Source of the DNA: Plantago major
Lineage: Eukaryota; Streptophyta; Magnoliopsida; Lamiales; Plantaginaceae
Direction: 5' to 3'
NCBI GenBank assembly: GCA_026545765.1
Contig: CM048840.1
Span: forward strand, 1,633,265 to 1,697,264
Length of the DNA stretch: 64,000 nt
Shown here: positions 20,596-30,950 of the stretch, in pieces
Layout of the letters: each line of letters begins with the position of its first letter
How positions within the stretch are numbered: the first letter of the stretch is position 1
Notes under the pieces: generated by a model
Databases searched by the model: none
What the model was told of the DNA's origin: nothing
The model's input: the letters and a program-made list of their open reading frames with translations, nothing else
Translations under genes and position numbers: made by a program

Positions 20596-21856
20596 CACTA
20601 CAAGAATTTCCGGTTTTAGAGACGGAATTTAGCGACGAATTTTATCCGTTGCTAAATAGCGACGAATCGCTAGGCTTAGAGACGGAAAAATTTCCGTCTC
20701 TAAATTTAGAGACGGATAGATTTATCCGTCGCTATTTAGCGACGGATATTCTATCCGTCTCTAATTAGAGACGGATAAATCTATCCGTCTCTAAATTCGT
20801 TGACCAAAAAAATAAAAAAAAAACAAAAAACTTAAAATTTAGCGACGGATACCATATCCGTCTCTAAATAGCGACGGATAGATTTATCCGTCGCTAAATA
20901 GCGACGGATATGGTATCCGTCGCTAAACTACGCAGAAACCCTAATTTATACTCTCTTCCTCCCATCACTCACTAACCCTTCCTCTTCCTCTCTCCTTCTC
21001 TCCCACCTCCACCACCCCACCACCTCCACCATCACTCCACCACCTCCACCCCCACTCGCCTTCCACCACCACTGCCCCTCCCACCACTCCACCCGCCACC
21101 ACCACCACTCACGGATCCGGCCTTCCACCACCGCCTCTGCCCCACCACCACGACATCTCCACTGTCAGCCCACCAAACCACACCACCACCACCATGAGAT
21201 CCGTCCACCACCATCTCCGATAAAGAAGAAAATGATGCTCCGATCTCTCTCTCCCCCACCACGAGATCTCTCCGTCCACCACCATCTCCGACCATATCCG
21301 ACGTCATCCAAGATCCAACAAGATCCAGATCCAGATTGTATATTGTATTATTGTAATTTCTTATTAATTTTGTAATTTCTTATTTGTATTAATTATTATT
21401 AAATGTTGTATATTGTATTATCGAATATTGTATGAAATTGTCGGTTTATCCGTATTGAATAAAATTATCATTTTATCCGTATTGAATAATTGTATACAAT
21501 TGTCGGTTTATCCGTATTGAATATTCGTATATAATTGTTGGTTTATCCGAATGGAATAAAATTATCGATTTATCCGTATTGAATATTCGTATAAAATTGT
21601 CGAAATATTCGTATTAAAAAAAATACAAAAAAAAGAAATACTATTTAGCGACGGATAGTTATCCGTCGCTAAATAGTGCTGATGTTTGTTTCAGACGGTC
21701 AACACTTTATCCGTCGCTAATTAGCGACGAAATTTCTATCCGTCGCAATAAAAATTGTGACGACTGTTTTGGAGACGGAGGGTTATCCGTCGCTAAGGAT
21801 TTAGCGACGGATCGGCCCAGTTTTATCCGTCGCTAAAACTCGTTTTTTTTGTAGTG
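20596..21856. mobile_element. Non-autonomous CACTA (En/Spm) element 1
   Basis: Ends CACTACAAGAATTTCCGG and, inverted, CACTACAAAAAAAACGAG, with a 3-bp TTC target duplication (20593-20595, 21857-21859). Both sides carry many direct and inverted copies of GCGACGGATA, the kind of subterminal repeats that CACTA transposition proteins bind. The interior has a CCACCA-rich tract (about 21005-21200) and a five-fold repeat around TTTATCCGTATTGAAT (about 21395-21615). No transposase; mobilisation would need an autonomous relative. Confidence 0.93.
21395..21615. repeat. Degenerate tandem repeat, unit about 38 bp, inside CACTA 1
   Basis: About five copies of a unit containing TTTATCCGTATTGAATA followed by AAATTGTCG or a variant. 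ATCCGTAT is also part of the palindrome in the CACTA element at 47.2 kb, supporting kinship of the two elements. Confidence 0.75.
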
Positions 21857-22525
21857 TTCAATACGAATTCTAAATTCTTCAAATCGATTTCTAACACCTT
21901 TCAACCACCCATAGACATCAAAGAAGCTTGTAATCATCATCAATGTAGCCTAACAAACATCAAGTGATCGAAACAAGACACCAAATTCGAGTTTCAAAAC
22001 TTCGAATTTGGGGATTTTCGATTTACCCTATCCCAAACCTCCATAGTCGAACTATTCGAGCTCATAGCCTTACCTACACCTTCCCAAATACTCCAGTAGC
22101 CTAATCTCGGTTTTATGGAAGGAGTACGAAGCTCTTGGCAGCCATTCACGGCAGCCGGAGCTTCGGATTCTTTCCGTTAACTCTGAGATTTCTAACCGGA
22201 GAAGAGGGTGCATGGGTAGAGCGGATATGTCGATGGACGGTGGTGGGTGGTCGCCGAATGAGACGCGGCGGTGGATAGTGGCCAGACGGAGGGCTGTGTT
22301 CCTAGTACACTATGAACAGTTCTGGTGAGTTGTGTGTATATTAAAACCTAAAAAGGTAAAGAATGGGCTAAGGCCATGTTTGTTTTGCCAACAATGCAAA
22401 TCAACTTATAATTCAGTCAACGCTTAATCCGTTTAGAGGACCCATCTGTAATTGTTTGACTAACAAGGTTTTATCTGCAATGTAAACTTCTAACAGGGGG
22501 TATATGTAATTGATCCTTAAAAGAA

Positions 22526-23220
22526 CTAATGCAAAAGATAATAAAATCATTTATGTAACAATTATAACCACCACGTTTAGCGCACTTTATGAGATCCATA
22601 GTTAGAACATTGGTTTCCAGCTTTTCTTTCCTCATTCCAGTGTGATAAAGATAAAATATTAACTATTGTTTGACAAAACCACACTTCAAAACTTTTAGTG
22701 CATAACACCGATGTTTTTAATAGTTAGTAGTATGTACCCATAAAGTTTATGTCCCTTTTATTTCTTCCACAAATCAGTTCAGTTTAGACGAATAGAACAA
22801 AGTCTTACTCTTTTGAATTTTTTATTATCATTTAAACATTTTTCAAAGACTATTTGTCAGGTTCAAATGTGTAGTTTCAAATTTTTTATTATCATTTAAA
22901 CATTTTACAAAGACTATTCTACATGAACACCGCACTAATGAAGTATATGTGTGTGTGTAATTTTTTTATAAGAGTGAAACTTTTTTATTCTATAATATTT
23001 TTTAAAAGATAATTATATTATAAGGATATCATAGTCAACTTATTTTTCATGAAAATTTTAATTATTAAAAAATAATTTATAATTTGTCGTACCTAAAACT
23101 ATAGATAAAATGACTTCGAATCAAAACTAATGGATTAGATTGAATTCAGTCTTGGCGTAAAAAATTTAACGAGACTCGCATGTTTCTGACGTTCAATTTT
23201 CAAAAATAAAAAAGCCTAAT
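22526..23220. other. AT-rich spacer with small repeats
   Basis: Holds a 63-bp-spaced tandem duplication (22813-22853 and 22876-22917, TTTTTTATTATCATTTAAAC in both) and the second 130-bp direct repeat (22985-23135). No gene. Confidence 0.6.
22985..23135 (+). repeat. Direct repeat, copy 2 of about 130 bp
   Basis: Counterpart of 19955-20085; see that entry for the shared blocks. More diverged than the element-end repeats nearby. Confidence 0.65.
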
Positions 23221-25153
23221 TTCTTGCCATTTTTTCTCGCGGATCCTCATGCGGACGATTTTCTGGAATCTGAATCCGGGTTGTGGTTTTCATTATTCGG
23301 ATTCATTCAGTATAAAACTCCTTTTACCTTTTTTTTATTTCAATTCTCTCTTCCACTTGACATATTCTACCTATTCTCTTCTCTCGCAGCTTTTGCTTTC
23401 TTTTCAAGCTATCACACCTTTGCTTTATGTTTCTCTCTCCTCACAGCCATGGCTTTTGGGCCCTTTCTATAGAAATGGATGGCTTCTTCCATAGGAAAAC
23501 GGTTTTCTCCCTAATTCTCATGTTTTCAATGGCGATGAACCCTAAAAAGAGGAGTCGACTGTGAGAGATTCTAGATTAGATCGAACGGAGGCATCAGAGA
23601 TTACATATTAGATCGAACGAAGGAGTTGTGATTAGATCTGAGATCGAACTGAGTTTTCGAAGAATTGTTCGGGCCTGAGTTTTTCACAGCTGTTAAGAGG
23701 TTCGATTATGATGATTTGGTGATGTCTGCGCCTGCGATGGTCAGTGCGAGTTCCGTATTCGAGAAGGATTCAACTCGCGATTTATCAGGTATTTTTGCTC
23801 ATCTTTTGTTCGATTGTACTTACTCCGACATAGCTTTCCTTTTCAAATTTGAATACGAATTAATATTAAACTGTAAATTTAAAATGTTCAATTTATTTAT
23901 ATAATTAAATTTCAGGTACTAAATATTTATATATAATTTAATTAAATATTTTACATATTCGATTTAAGTCAAAATAGAAAAAATTCAAAGTGGAAAGCTA
24001 TTTTAGGTACGGAGTAAGTAGTGTTTTTATGTCGATCTAGTTGTTTTTCAAATGTTTTGAGTGTTCCTTCTTTTATTTGCGTTTTGTTAGTTGTTTTCAT
24101 GGTTTTTTGGACTTGGATGTGAATGTTTATGGTTTAGTTCAAATGTATTATTGGTTTAATAATTGACTGTATTGTGGTAAAATCAAATTTACTGTTTTGA
24201 CTTTTTTTTTTTGCATTAAATAAACTTTAGCTTTGATTATGAATTACTCATAAATTGTAAATGCAAAATGATCGATTAAATTGTATAATGAAACTTTACT
24301 TTAAAATTGTCAATATAAAATTACTTGAACATTTTATTATTACGGTTTAAGATTAATATGTAATCAAAGTTTAAATTTGTTAACCTTAAAAAGTCAAAAC
24401 AATATATTTGATCTGGAGGGAATATATTTTAGTATAGTTGTTCTTTTTGTTGGTTTATTGTGAAAAAATAGATGTGTTATATATTGTCTAGGTTTTTTAA
24501 TAAATGTCTGTGTTTTAAATGGTTTATGCGGTTTGTGTTTTAATATAAATTGTCTATGTTTTTTGTTGTTGTTGGTTTAGTTTTTTTTTTTTTTATAAAT
24601 TGTCTATATTTGAATATAAATTGTCTAGTTTTTTGTATAAATGATTTATGTTTTAGTAGAAATTGTCTATGTTGCTCGTTGTTGCAGTTTTAGTCTTTTT
24701 TATAAATTATAGTTTATGTTTTAGTATAAATTGTTTAGTTTTATGTATAAATGGTCTATGTTTTAGTATAAATTAATTGTGTATGTTTTTAGAAGAAATT
24801 GTCTATGTTGTTTGTTGTTGCTGGTTTAGTTCTTTTTTTTTTTTTTTTTATAAATGGTATGTTGTTTGTTGTTACTGGTTTAGTTTTTTGTATAAATTGT
24901 TTGTGTTTTACTATAAATTGTCTAATTTTTTATATATATGGTTTATACTTATGTATAAAATTGTATATATTTTTTGATGTTTTTTTTTGTTGTATGTATT
25001 AGGTTTTCGTAAAAAGGGTGGTTGAACAAAGAAATTGATTGGTCATAAAAATTTAGACGTGGATGGAAGAAGGGGTCGACGAACAAGTCAAGAGTGAAAA
25101 AAACTATTTTGTTGATGTATTAAATGTTTTGAAAAGACATTTATTTTTATAGG
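23221..25153 (+). pseudogene. Gene-like transcription unit of unknown nature with minisatellite intron
   Basis: A TATA-like TATAAAA at 23311 precedes a pyrimidine-rich leader and several very short frames (for example MDGFFHRK from about 23474). A frame from about 23665 (SAPAMVSASSVFEKDSTRDL) is followed by a GTATTT donor-like site near 23790. Then come over 1 kb of T/G-rich DNA including a minisatellite (24440-24965) and a possible acceptor near 25003. No product recognised. The layout resembles the units at 28.5 kb and 45.3 kb, suggesting element-borne gene fragments rather than a host gene. Confidence 0.3.
24440..24965 (+). repeat. Degenerate C-poor minisatellite, TTGTCTATGTTTTAGTATAAA type
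   Basis: More than fifteen imperfect units of about 20-30 bp on the TTGTCTATGTTTT theme. The plus strand has almost no C. A reverse-complement patch of the same motif (AAACATAGACAATTT, three units) occurs at 26395-26460. Confidence 0.75.
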
Positions 25154-25161
25154 GTGTAAAT

Positions 25162-26264
25162 CTATGTTTTAAAAGCCGGAACCGGAGGTTGAGCTGGCTA
25201 CCTCAAAAAAAGGTTCAATCGGGTCGGACCGATTCACCCGGATAGAGTCGGTATGACGTCATTTTAATATATATATATATATATATATATAAAATGACTA
25301 ACAAAATGAAAAACTAATAAATAGAACAAATATGAATTTTATTTTGATTTGCATTATAAAGTGTAAATTCAATGGAAAACTCAAAATATACATAACAATT
25401 AACTAATACACCTCTTAATGGAAGAGATTTTAAGGTTTTTTTAAAAAAAACAGCCTTTAATTTAAAAAAAAAGTCCCAGGCCCTCACGACTCGACTAGAA
25501 GAAAAAAAAAAAAATGTCCGAGCCTTTTTTTTTCTTTGTGCCTGTATTTTTTATTCTTGAACTATATAAATTACATATATTTTATTTAATACTTTTCTTC
25601 GTAAATTTGCACGTGACGGGGTTTAGGATTCAACTCATTTTTTTTTTCACATAACCTAATCTATCTTTACTCATATTCTCGAGAATAGTACCGTTACTAT
25701 AAAAAGTCAAATGGCTTGTTTACTTTATTTTTAACCATGATGACTTTTTCCATTTATCTTTAAATTCTTACCTAGTTGCTGCCTTGCTAGTGGCTCTCTT
25801 TACATTCTAGATCTAGATCTCTTCTCCTTGCCAAACAATACTGATGCCTCTTTCATCTTCTCATTTTCTTTTCAATCTCTCTGCAATCTACAACTTTACA
25901 TATCTCGCTCCCCATTTCTCACTACAAGTAAAAACTAAGTTCCTTCGAGAATGAGCAAGAAGCTTAAGCATTAGTTCAATGACGGCGAGTCCATGGAGAT
26001 GATGGTTGTCCCCGCTGGAAGAAGAAAGAAGAAAAGGTACTGATAACAAGATGTATTGAAGATATGGCTGTCAATTTCTTGCAAAAAAATGTCCCTTACA
26101 AAAAATGAAAAATAAAAGACGACCCAAAACCGTGGGAACCGGCCAGAGGGGTTTTTGAGTATCCGGTTTTTTGGTGGCTTTTAGGTGTACATCTAGCCGC
26201 CATGCACCAGTTTGTCGGCCTGACCGGTCTAACCACTCGGCCCGATCCGGGTTTTAAAACACGT
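25162..26264. mobile_element. hAT MITE family A, copy 1, with internal insert
   Basis: Flanked by the 8-bp duplication GTGTAAAT (25154-25161, 26265-26272). Ends CTATGTTTTAAAAGCCGG and, inverted, ACGTGTTTTAAAACCCGG. The first 480 bp and last 170 bp match copy 2 at 29714-30303. Between them lies extra DNA (about 25630-26080) with a gene-like 5' leader and the short frame MSKKLKH, stop, then MMVVPAGRRKKKR, which may be captured host sequence. An (AT)n run is at 25268-25292. Confidence 0.9.
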
Positions 26265-26272
26265 GTGTAAAT

Positions 26273-26869
26273 TTTGATTTTTTTATTATTTTGTGTATTG
26301 AAATTTATTGGTTGACGAATAAAATTGAAGTTCATGTTTATTTATCTAAATATTGTGTTTTGATTGGATAAATAGGTTATTACTAATGTCTGCATGCTAA
26401 ACATAGACAATTTCACGATAAACATAGACAATTTGTTGATAAACATAGACAATTTGATGTAAAAATCAACATATGTGGATTTGGATAAATATTGATGAGC
26501 TGAGTAAGTTCTTTTTAAAAAAAATTGATGAACATATGCGGACCTGGTGGACCCAAGAAAATTAGATTGTCTAGTTTTTAGGGTAAATTGTTTATGTTTA
26601 TCTGTTATTGAGAACTTTCGGGACTCTTAAATATGTAGGGGTCTCTCGAAAGACGGACTCCCACATAAATTAATTGTGGAATGTTAAAAAATATATAAGT
26701 ATACAACATGGGGTCTTTTTGGATAATTTGAAACTAATTTTTTTAGGGCCTTTTAGGCTGTTACTTATACATATAGATTTTTCTGAATTTAATAATATGT
26801 GGTTACTTAGGCTCTGCGAACTGAATTGATTTGATTTGAGCGGAACTAAACTGAATTTATTTATAGGGA
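26273..26869. other. Spacer with inverted minisatellite patch and part of a GAACT repeat
   Basis: 26395-26460 carries three AAACATAGACAATTT units, inverted relative to the array at 24.4-25.0 kb. 26811-26868 is the left part of a GAACT-family repeat that is cut by the next element. No gene. Confidence 0.6.
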
Positions 26870-27762
26870 AAATTACATATACTACCCCTTAAATATACCT
26901 TCATTTCAGATTCACCCCCGGATTGGCTTAAATTACAGATGAACTCAATTTTTACAAAGGTCAAATTTAATAATTACATCCAGCCCCAAAAGTCAACGGA
27001 AGTGCTGATGTGGACTGTCACTGTGCTAAGTTGGACGAGAAAGTTTCAATTAATAACGAAAATGCCATTTTTTTTTTTCCATTTTTGCTTTTCTTTAATT
27101 TTTTCCTCCCTTTTTCTTTTATTTTTCCCTTTCTTTAATCTTCCTTTATTCATTATATTACATATCAAGTCACTAATCTTAATCTAATTCTCCAAAACTC
27201 ACCCACAACATTTCTCAAAAAGTTGAATTAAGTCCTTAAACTTTTATTTCCAACAATACATCAACCAAACTCCATAATCGTCACTCTTGAATCGCCATCC
27301 TCATCACCCACAAATCAAACTCCAAATTGGAGCTTTCAAAAGCTCCAAATCGGAACTTTAAAAGCTCCGATTTGGAGATGTTACACCTCCAATGGAGCTG
27401 TAACTTACAGCATCTCCAATGGAGTTGGAAATTCTATCTCCAATGGAGTTATGGAATAAGGGGATTGATGGGTGTGGGTGGAGGTGGTAAAGAATATGGA
27501 GGAGAGGAAGAAGATGAAATGGGTTTATGATTTTCTCTTTTATTTTTTATTTACTTTAATGTTTTTTTAATTTTTTAATTTCTTTTTCCTTTTCCTTTAT
27601 TTAGACATCTATTTAATTCCACGTGTGGAGAGAGAGTGCTGATGGTGGCAACTCAGTCAACGGAAATGGGCTTCAGGGGGAATTTGTAATTCTCGCCAAT
27701 CCGGGGATGAATCTGTAATTGAGCCAAATTTAAGGGGAACCATAGGTAATTCGCCCGCATTT
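26870..27762. mobile_element. Mutator-like or unclassified TIR element, non-autonomous
   Basis: Left arm GGGAAAATTACATATACTAC; inverted right arm GCGGGCGAATTACCTATGGT. Both continue through CCCCTTAAAT and then CAGATTCA-CCCCGGATTGGC, giving arms of about 60 bp. The element sits inside a GAACT-family repeat, whose halves resume at 26868 and 27763. Target duplication appears decayed (TTTATA-like on both sides). The interior holds repeated GCTCCAAT-type words (27330-27450) and no transposase. Confidence 0.65.
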
Positions 27763-28469
27763 ATACTATTAAAAAACAACTAAGCATAACTGAACTGAAA
27801 TTAAAGGTTTTTTCAGATGAAGAGAACATAGTCTTACCCATTTTAAGTACTCTACATATTTAATATTCATGTTTTATATAAAACTCAAGTAAGGTGCAAA
27901 TAGTCATTTCACAAATGTATGGTTAAAGGTGGCTCAATGGATGAAAAGTGAGGGGAATATCCACACGTTCAAACTCCACGGGAAGCGAATTACTGTGATT
28001 CATGTCTTCTTAGTCTAAGCCTGTAGCAACTTGTTTTACGTGGTTTGCATGTTATTATGTGAGCCCATGAGGAACTTGGCTGACGTGATTTGCAGTCTAT
28101 CCGTGGGTTTACCCAATACACATCTGAAGTGTAGCGGTTACGGATTCCTAATTTGAAAAAATAATAATGATACGATAAACTTATTCCAACCTCCCTCTCC
28201 GGATTTTATACTTTCCCCAGATTTTAAAGTAAATCATATGTTACGCACCTTGTGCAAACTATAATGTTAATAATAAACTACTCATATAAGAATTCTAGCT
28301 GCGAATAAACTCGATTTTTATTTAAAATTCGATATGTATGAAAATATTGTTAGGCTATAAATAAATGAATTTTGGATGAGTAAGTATATTAAAAGGGAAG
28401 ATTTTCCTAATGTATAAGAAAATTCGGTTTTCACAATAAAGAACCGGTCAGAAACACTACAAAACGATC
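27763..28469. other. Spacer
   Basis: Begins with the right half of the GAACT-family repeat, then AT-rich DNA. No gene or clear element ends seen. Confidence 0.5.
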
Positions 28470-29713
28470 AATATATTTTTATATAAATACCCCAAATAAC
28501 AACACACTCTTTCACAAAAGCCACACAACTCAACAATCTTTCTCTCTCTACAAAAGCCTAATGAGAGAAACATTCATACATCTGTCTCTCTTTCTTATCA
28601 CTCACTCCATATCCTCCGCCGGAAATTTGGTGCTCCAACACGGTAGCAATCAAATCGTACCGGTTAATCTCTCTGTCGATCTCTATCTCTCACGCACGAT
28701 TTCGTCGGATTTCTGCCGGATCTTGCCAGATTTCCACCGAATTTTCTGATCTAGTTGCTAAAATGTTCAAATCAACAAATTCATCTCGCTTTTTTTGTTA
28801 AAATCTGAATTGGAAGTGAAATTTAACCTTTTATTTTTCGTTTTTCGTTGATTTTACTATCTGATGTTTTCAAATATGGTTTCAGATCTGAAATTCATAC
28901 AGTGAAAATCGAATTTCGCAATCTGGTGCTTTGTTATGGTTTTAAGAGCTAGTGTTAAAGTTTTAAGAATCATTGTTATGGTTTCAAGAGCTCGTGTTAA
29001 AGTTTTAAGCATCATTGTTTTAGCTTGTGTTGAATGTTTCCGCTTGTCATTGTTTTAGCGCATGTGTTATAATTTCAAGACCTATTATTTATGATTTGAC
29101 TCTTTGCAAATGTTTTGTTATAGTTTTAAGAGGCATTGTTATAGTTTTAAGATGCAATGTTATGGTTTTACGCATCAATGTTGTTGTTTTTAGCTTATGT
29201 TGCATGTTCGTGCTTTGTTATAGTTTTAAGAGGTTTTGTTATAGTTTTAAGATGCACTGTTATGGTTGTAAGCATTAATGTTACTATATTTATCTTATGT
29301 TGAGCAGCTGCATGTTATTGTTTTTAGCGCATATGCTATAGTTTTAAGACGTATTGTTGTAGTTTTAAGCATCAACGTTAGTGTTTAGCTTCTGAGATAT
29401 ATTTATAATTTGATTTTTTGCAAATGTTTTGTTATAGTTTTAAGAGGCACGGTTATAGTTTTAGGTATCAATGTTACTGTTTTTAGCTTGTGTTGCATGT
29501 TCCTGCTCTGTTATAGTTTTAAGATGCACTGTCATGGTTTTAAGCATCAATGTTACTGTTGTTAGCATGTGTTGCACGTTCCTTCTTTGTTTTTAAACAC
29601 CAATGTGATAGTTTTGATGAGAGTTGTTATGATTTTAACCCAGTTAATGAATACTTTAAGCAGGTGCTAATGATGACATCGAGTTTGATGATAGGTCTCT
29701 CAATGGTGTCACC
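28470..29713 (+). pseudogene. Gene-like unit with minisatellite intron, interrupted downstream by a hAT MITE
   Basis: TATAAAT at 28482 is followed by a CT-rich leader and an ATG frame at 28561-28749 (MRETFIHLSLFLITHSISSA). Then comes a long C-poor minisatellite. After TTTAAGCAG (about 29661) a frame GANDDIEFDDRSLNGVTAIL begins; it is split after GVT by the hAT MITE at 29714 and resumes at 30312. I recognise no family. It is either a captured gene fragment in a larger element or a dead host gene. Confidence 0.3.
28925..29640 (+). repeat. Degenerate C-poor minisatellite, GTTATAGTTTTAAGA type
   Basis: Many imperfect units of GTTATGGTTTTAAG(A/C) joined into a higher-order unit of roughly 120-180 bp that also contains AGCTTATGTTGCATGTTC. 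The plus strand is T/G-rich and C-poor. An inverted patch of the same words (CTTAAAAC, TTAAAACCATCAC) is at 35400-35590. Confidence 0.8.
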
Positions 29714-30303
29714 CTATGTTTTAAAAGTCGGAACCGGAGGTTGGCCATTCTTCAAAAAGGTTCAACTGGTCGAATTTGTTCACCCGGATAGAGCCGGTAT
29801 GATGTCATTTTAATATATATATAAAATGATCAACAAAATGAATAACTAATAAATAGAACAAATATAGATTTTATGTTTGATTTGCATTATAAAGTGTAAA
29901 CCCAATGGAAAACTCAAAATATACATAACAATTAACTAGTACCTCTCAATAGAAGAAATTTTAAGGTTTTTTTTTTAAAAAAAGCCCCAGGCCTCACGAC
30001 TCGACTAGAAGAAAAAAAAAGATGTCCTAGACTTTTTTTTCTTTGTGCCTGTATTTTTTATTCTTGGACTATATAAATTAAATATATTTTTTATTTAATA
30101 CTTTTCTTCCTAAATTCGCACGTGACGGGGTTTAGCTGCAAAAAAAAAAAAAAAGAAAGAAAAAACCGGCCCAACCCGATTTTGGGCCGAGTTTGCCGGT
30201 TTTGGGCCGAGCGACTTAATACCGGTTTTTTAGCCCTATTCGGGCCGGTCCATACCAGTTTAGCGGTCCGACTGGCCGGTCGGACCCGAATTTTAAAACA
30301 TAG
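29714..30303. mobile_element. hAT MITE family A, copy 2
   Basis: 590 bp. Ends CTATGTTTTAAAAGTCGG and, inverted, CTATGTTTTAAAATTCGG, flanked by the 8-bp duplication GTGTCACC (29706-29713, 30304-30311). The interior matches both ends of copy 1 at 25162. No coding capacity. The 8-bp duplication places it in the hAT class. Confidence 0.93.
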
Positions 30304-30639
30304 GTGTCACCGCAATATTGAAGCAACAAGCACAAACAGCAAAAGGCAGGAAGTCGAAGTTCACCAACGAATTTAATAAAAAAAGACCTATTTTAACAAC
30401 TCAATTTGCATTTGCATAAAAAAACACGAATGAACGTTTATTGTAATTTTTTTCTTATGAGAATAGATGTTTTAAAACCTTTGGATGACTATTTCAATAT
30501 TGTAATGATTGAATGTTTCAAGTAGCTTATTTTAAGCTTGTTTATTGATGTTTTAATGGTATCCCGGAAACTTTTAAACTTGTTTAATGGTAGCTTAATG
30601 ATATTAGATTGTCATTTAAAACTATATATAACAAGCCGT
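30304..30639. other. Short spacer between hAT MITE and CACTA 2
   Basis: Begins with the continuation of the interrupted frame (GVTAILKQQAQTAKGRKSK) to about 30380, then AT-rich DNA. No further gene. Confidence 0.5.
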
Positions 30640-30950
30640 CCTTAAAACGGGTGTCTCTAACCAAATAGGGACGGATAATATAGTCAAAGACCATTAGAGA
30701 CAGATATTAATATCGTCTCTAAACTGCATTTTTTTTTTAATTTTTTTTTTCCGTTTTTCACATTTCACCTGTTTTACACTCAATATAGTCGTAGATAATA
30801 TACCCGAAAGTGATAAAATTGCATTAATTAAAATAGAGATTCGATAAAATATTCGAACAGACGACTAAAATTCGAACAGAGGACTAAATATCCGAACAAG
30901 ATGAGATAGTGTGAAAGTATGTAGCTAGAACAACATAAGTACATGAGCAT

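Larger units (their letters stand above)
20091..22525. mobile_element. Unclassified TIR element (Mutator-like?) split by a CACTA insertion
   Basis: The left end, starting near GGACGAATTACATCTGGACC, matches the inverted right end, GGATCAATTACATATACCCC, and both arms repeat AATTACA-type motifs over about 60 bp. The interior lacks a transposase and is interrupted by the CACTA element at 20596-21856. Sequence on the two sides (CGAATTTGG, gene-like text) may be captured host DNA. I could not settle a clean target duplication, so the family and exact ends are uncertain. Confidence 0.5.

Noticed and set aside
20946..21307. Minus-strand Gly/Val/Trp-rich frames
   Set aside because: Products of the CCACCA tract in CACTA 1, not a glycine-rich protein gene.
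24777..25002. Phe/Val-rich small membrane protein
   Set aside because: Generated by T-rich minisatellite; no start context or homology.
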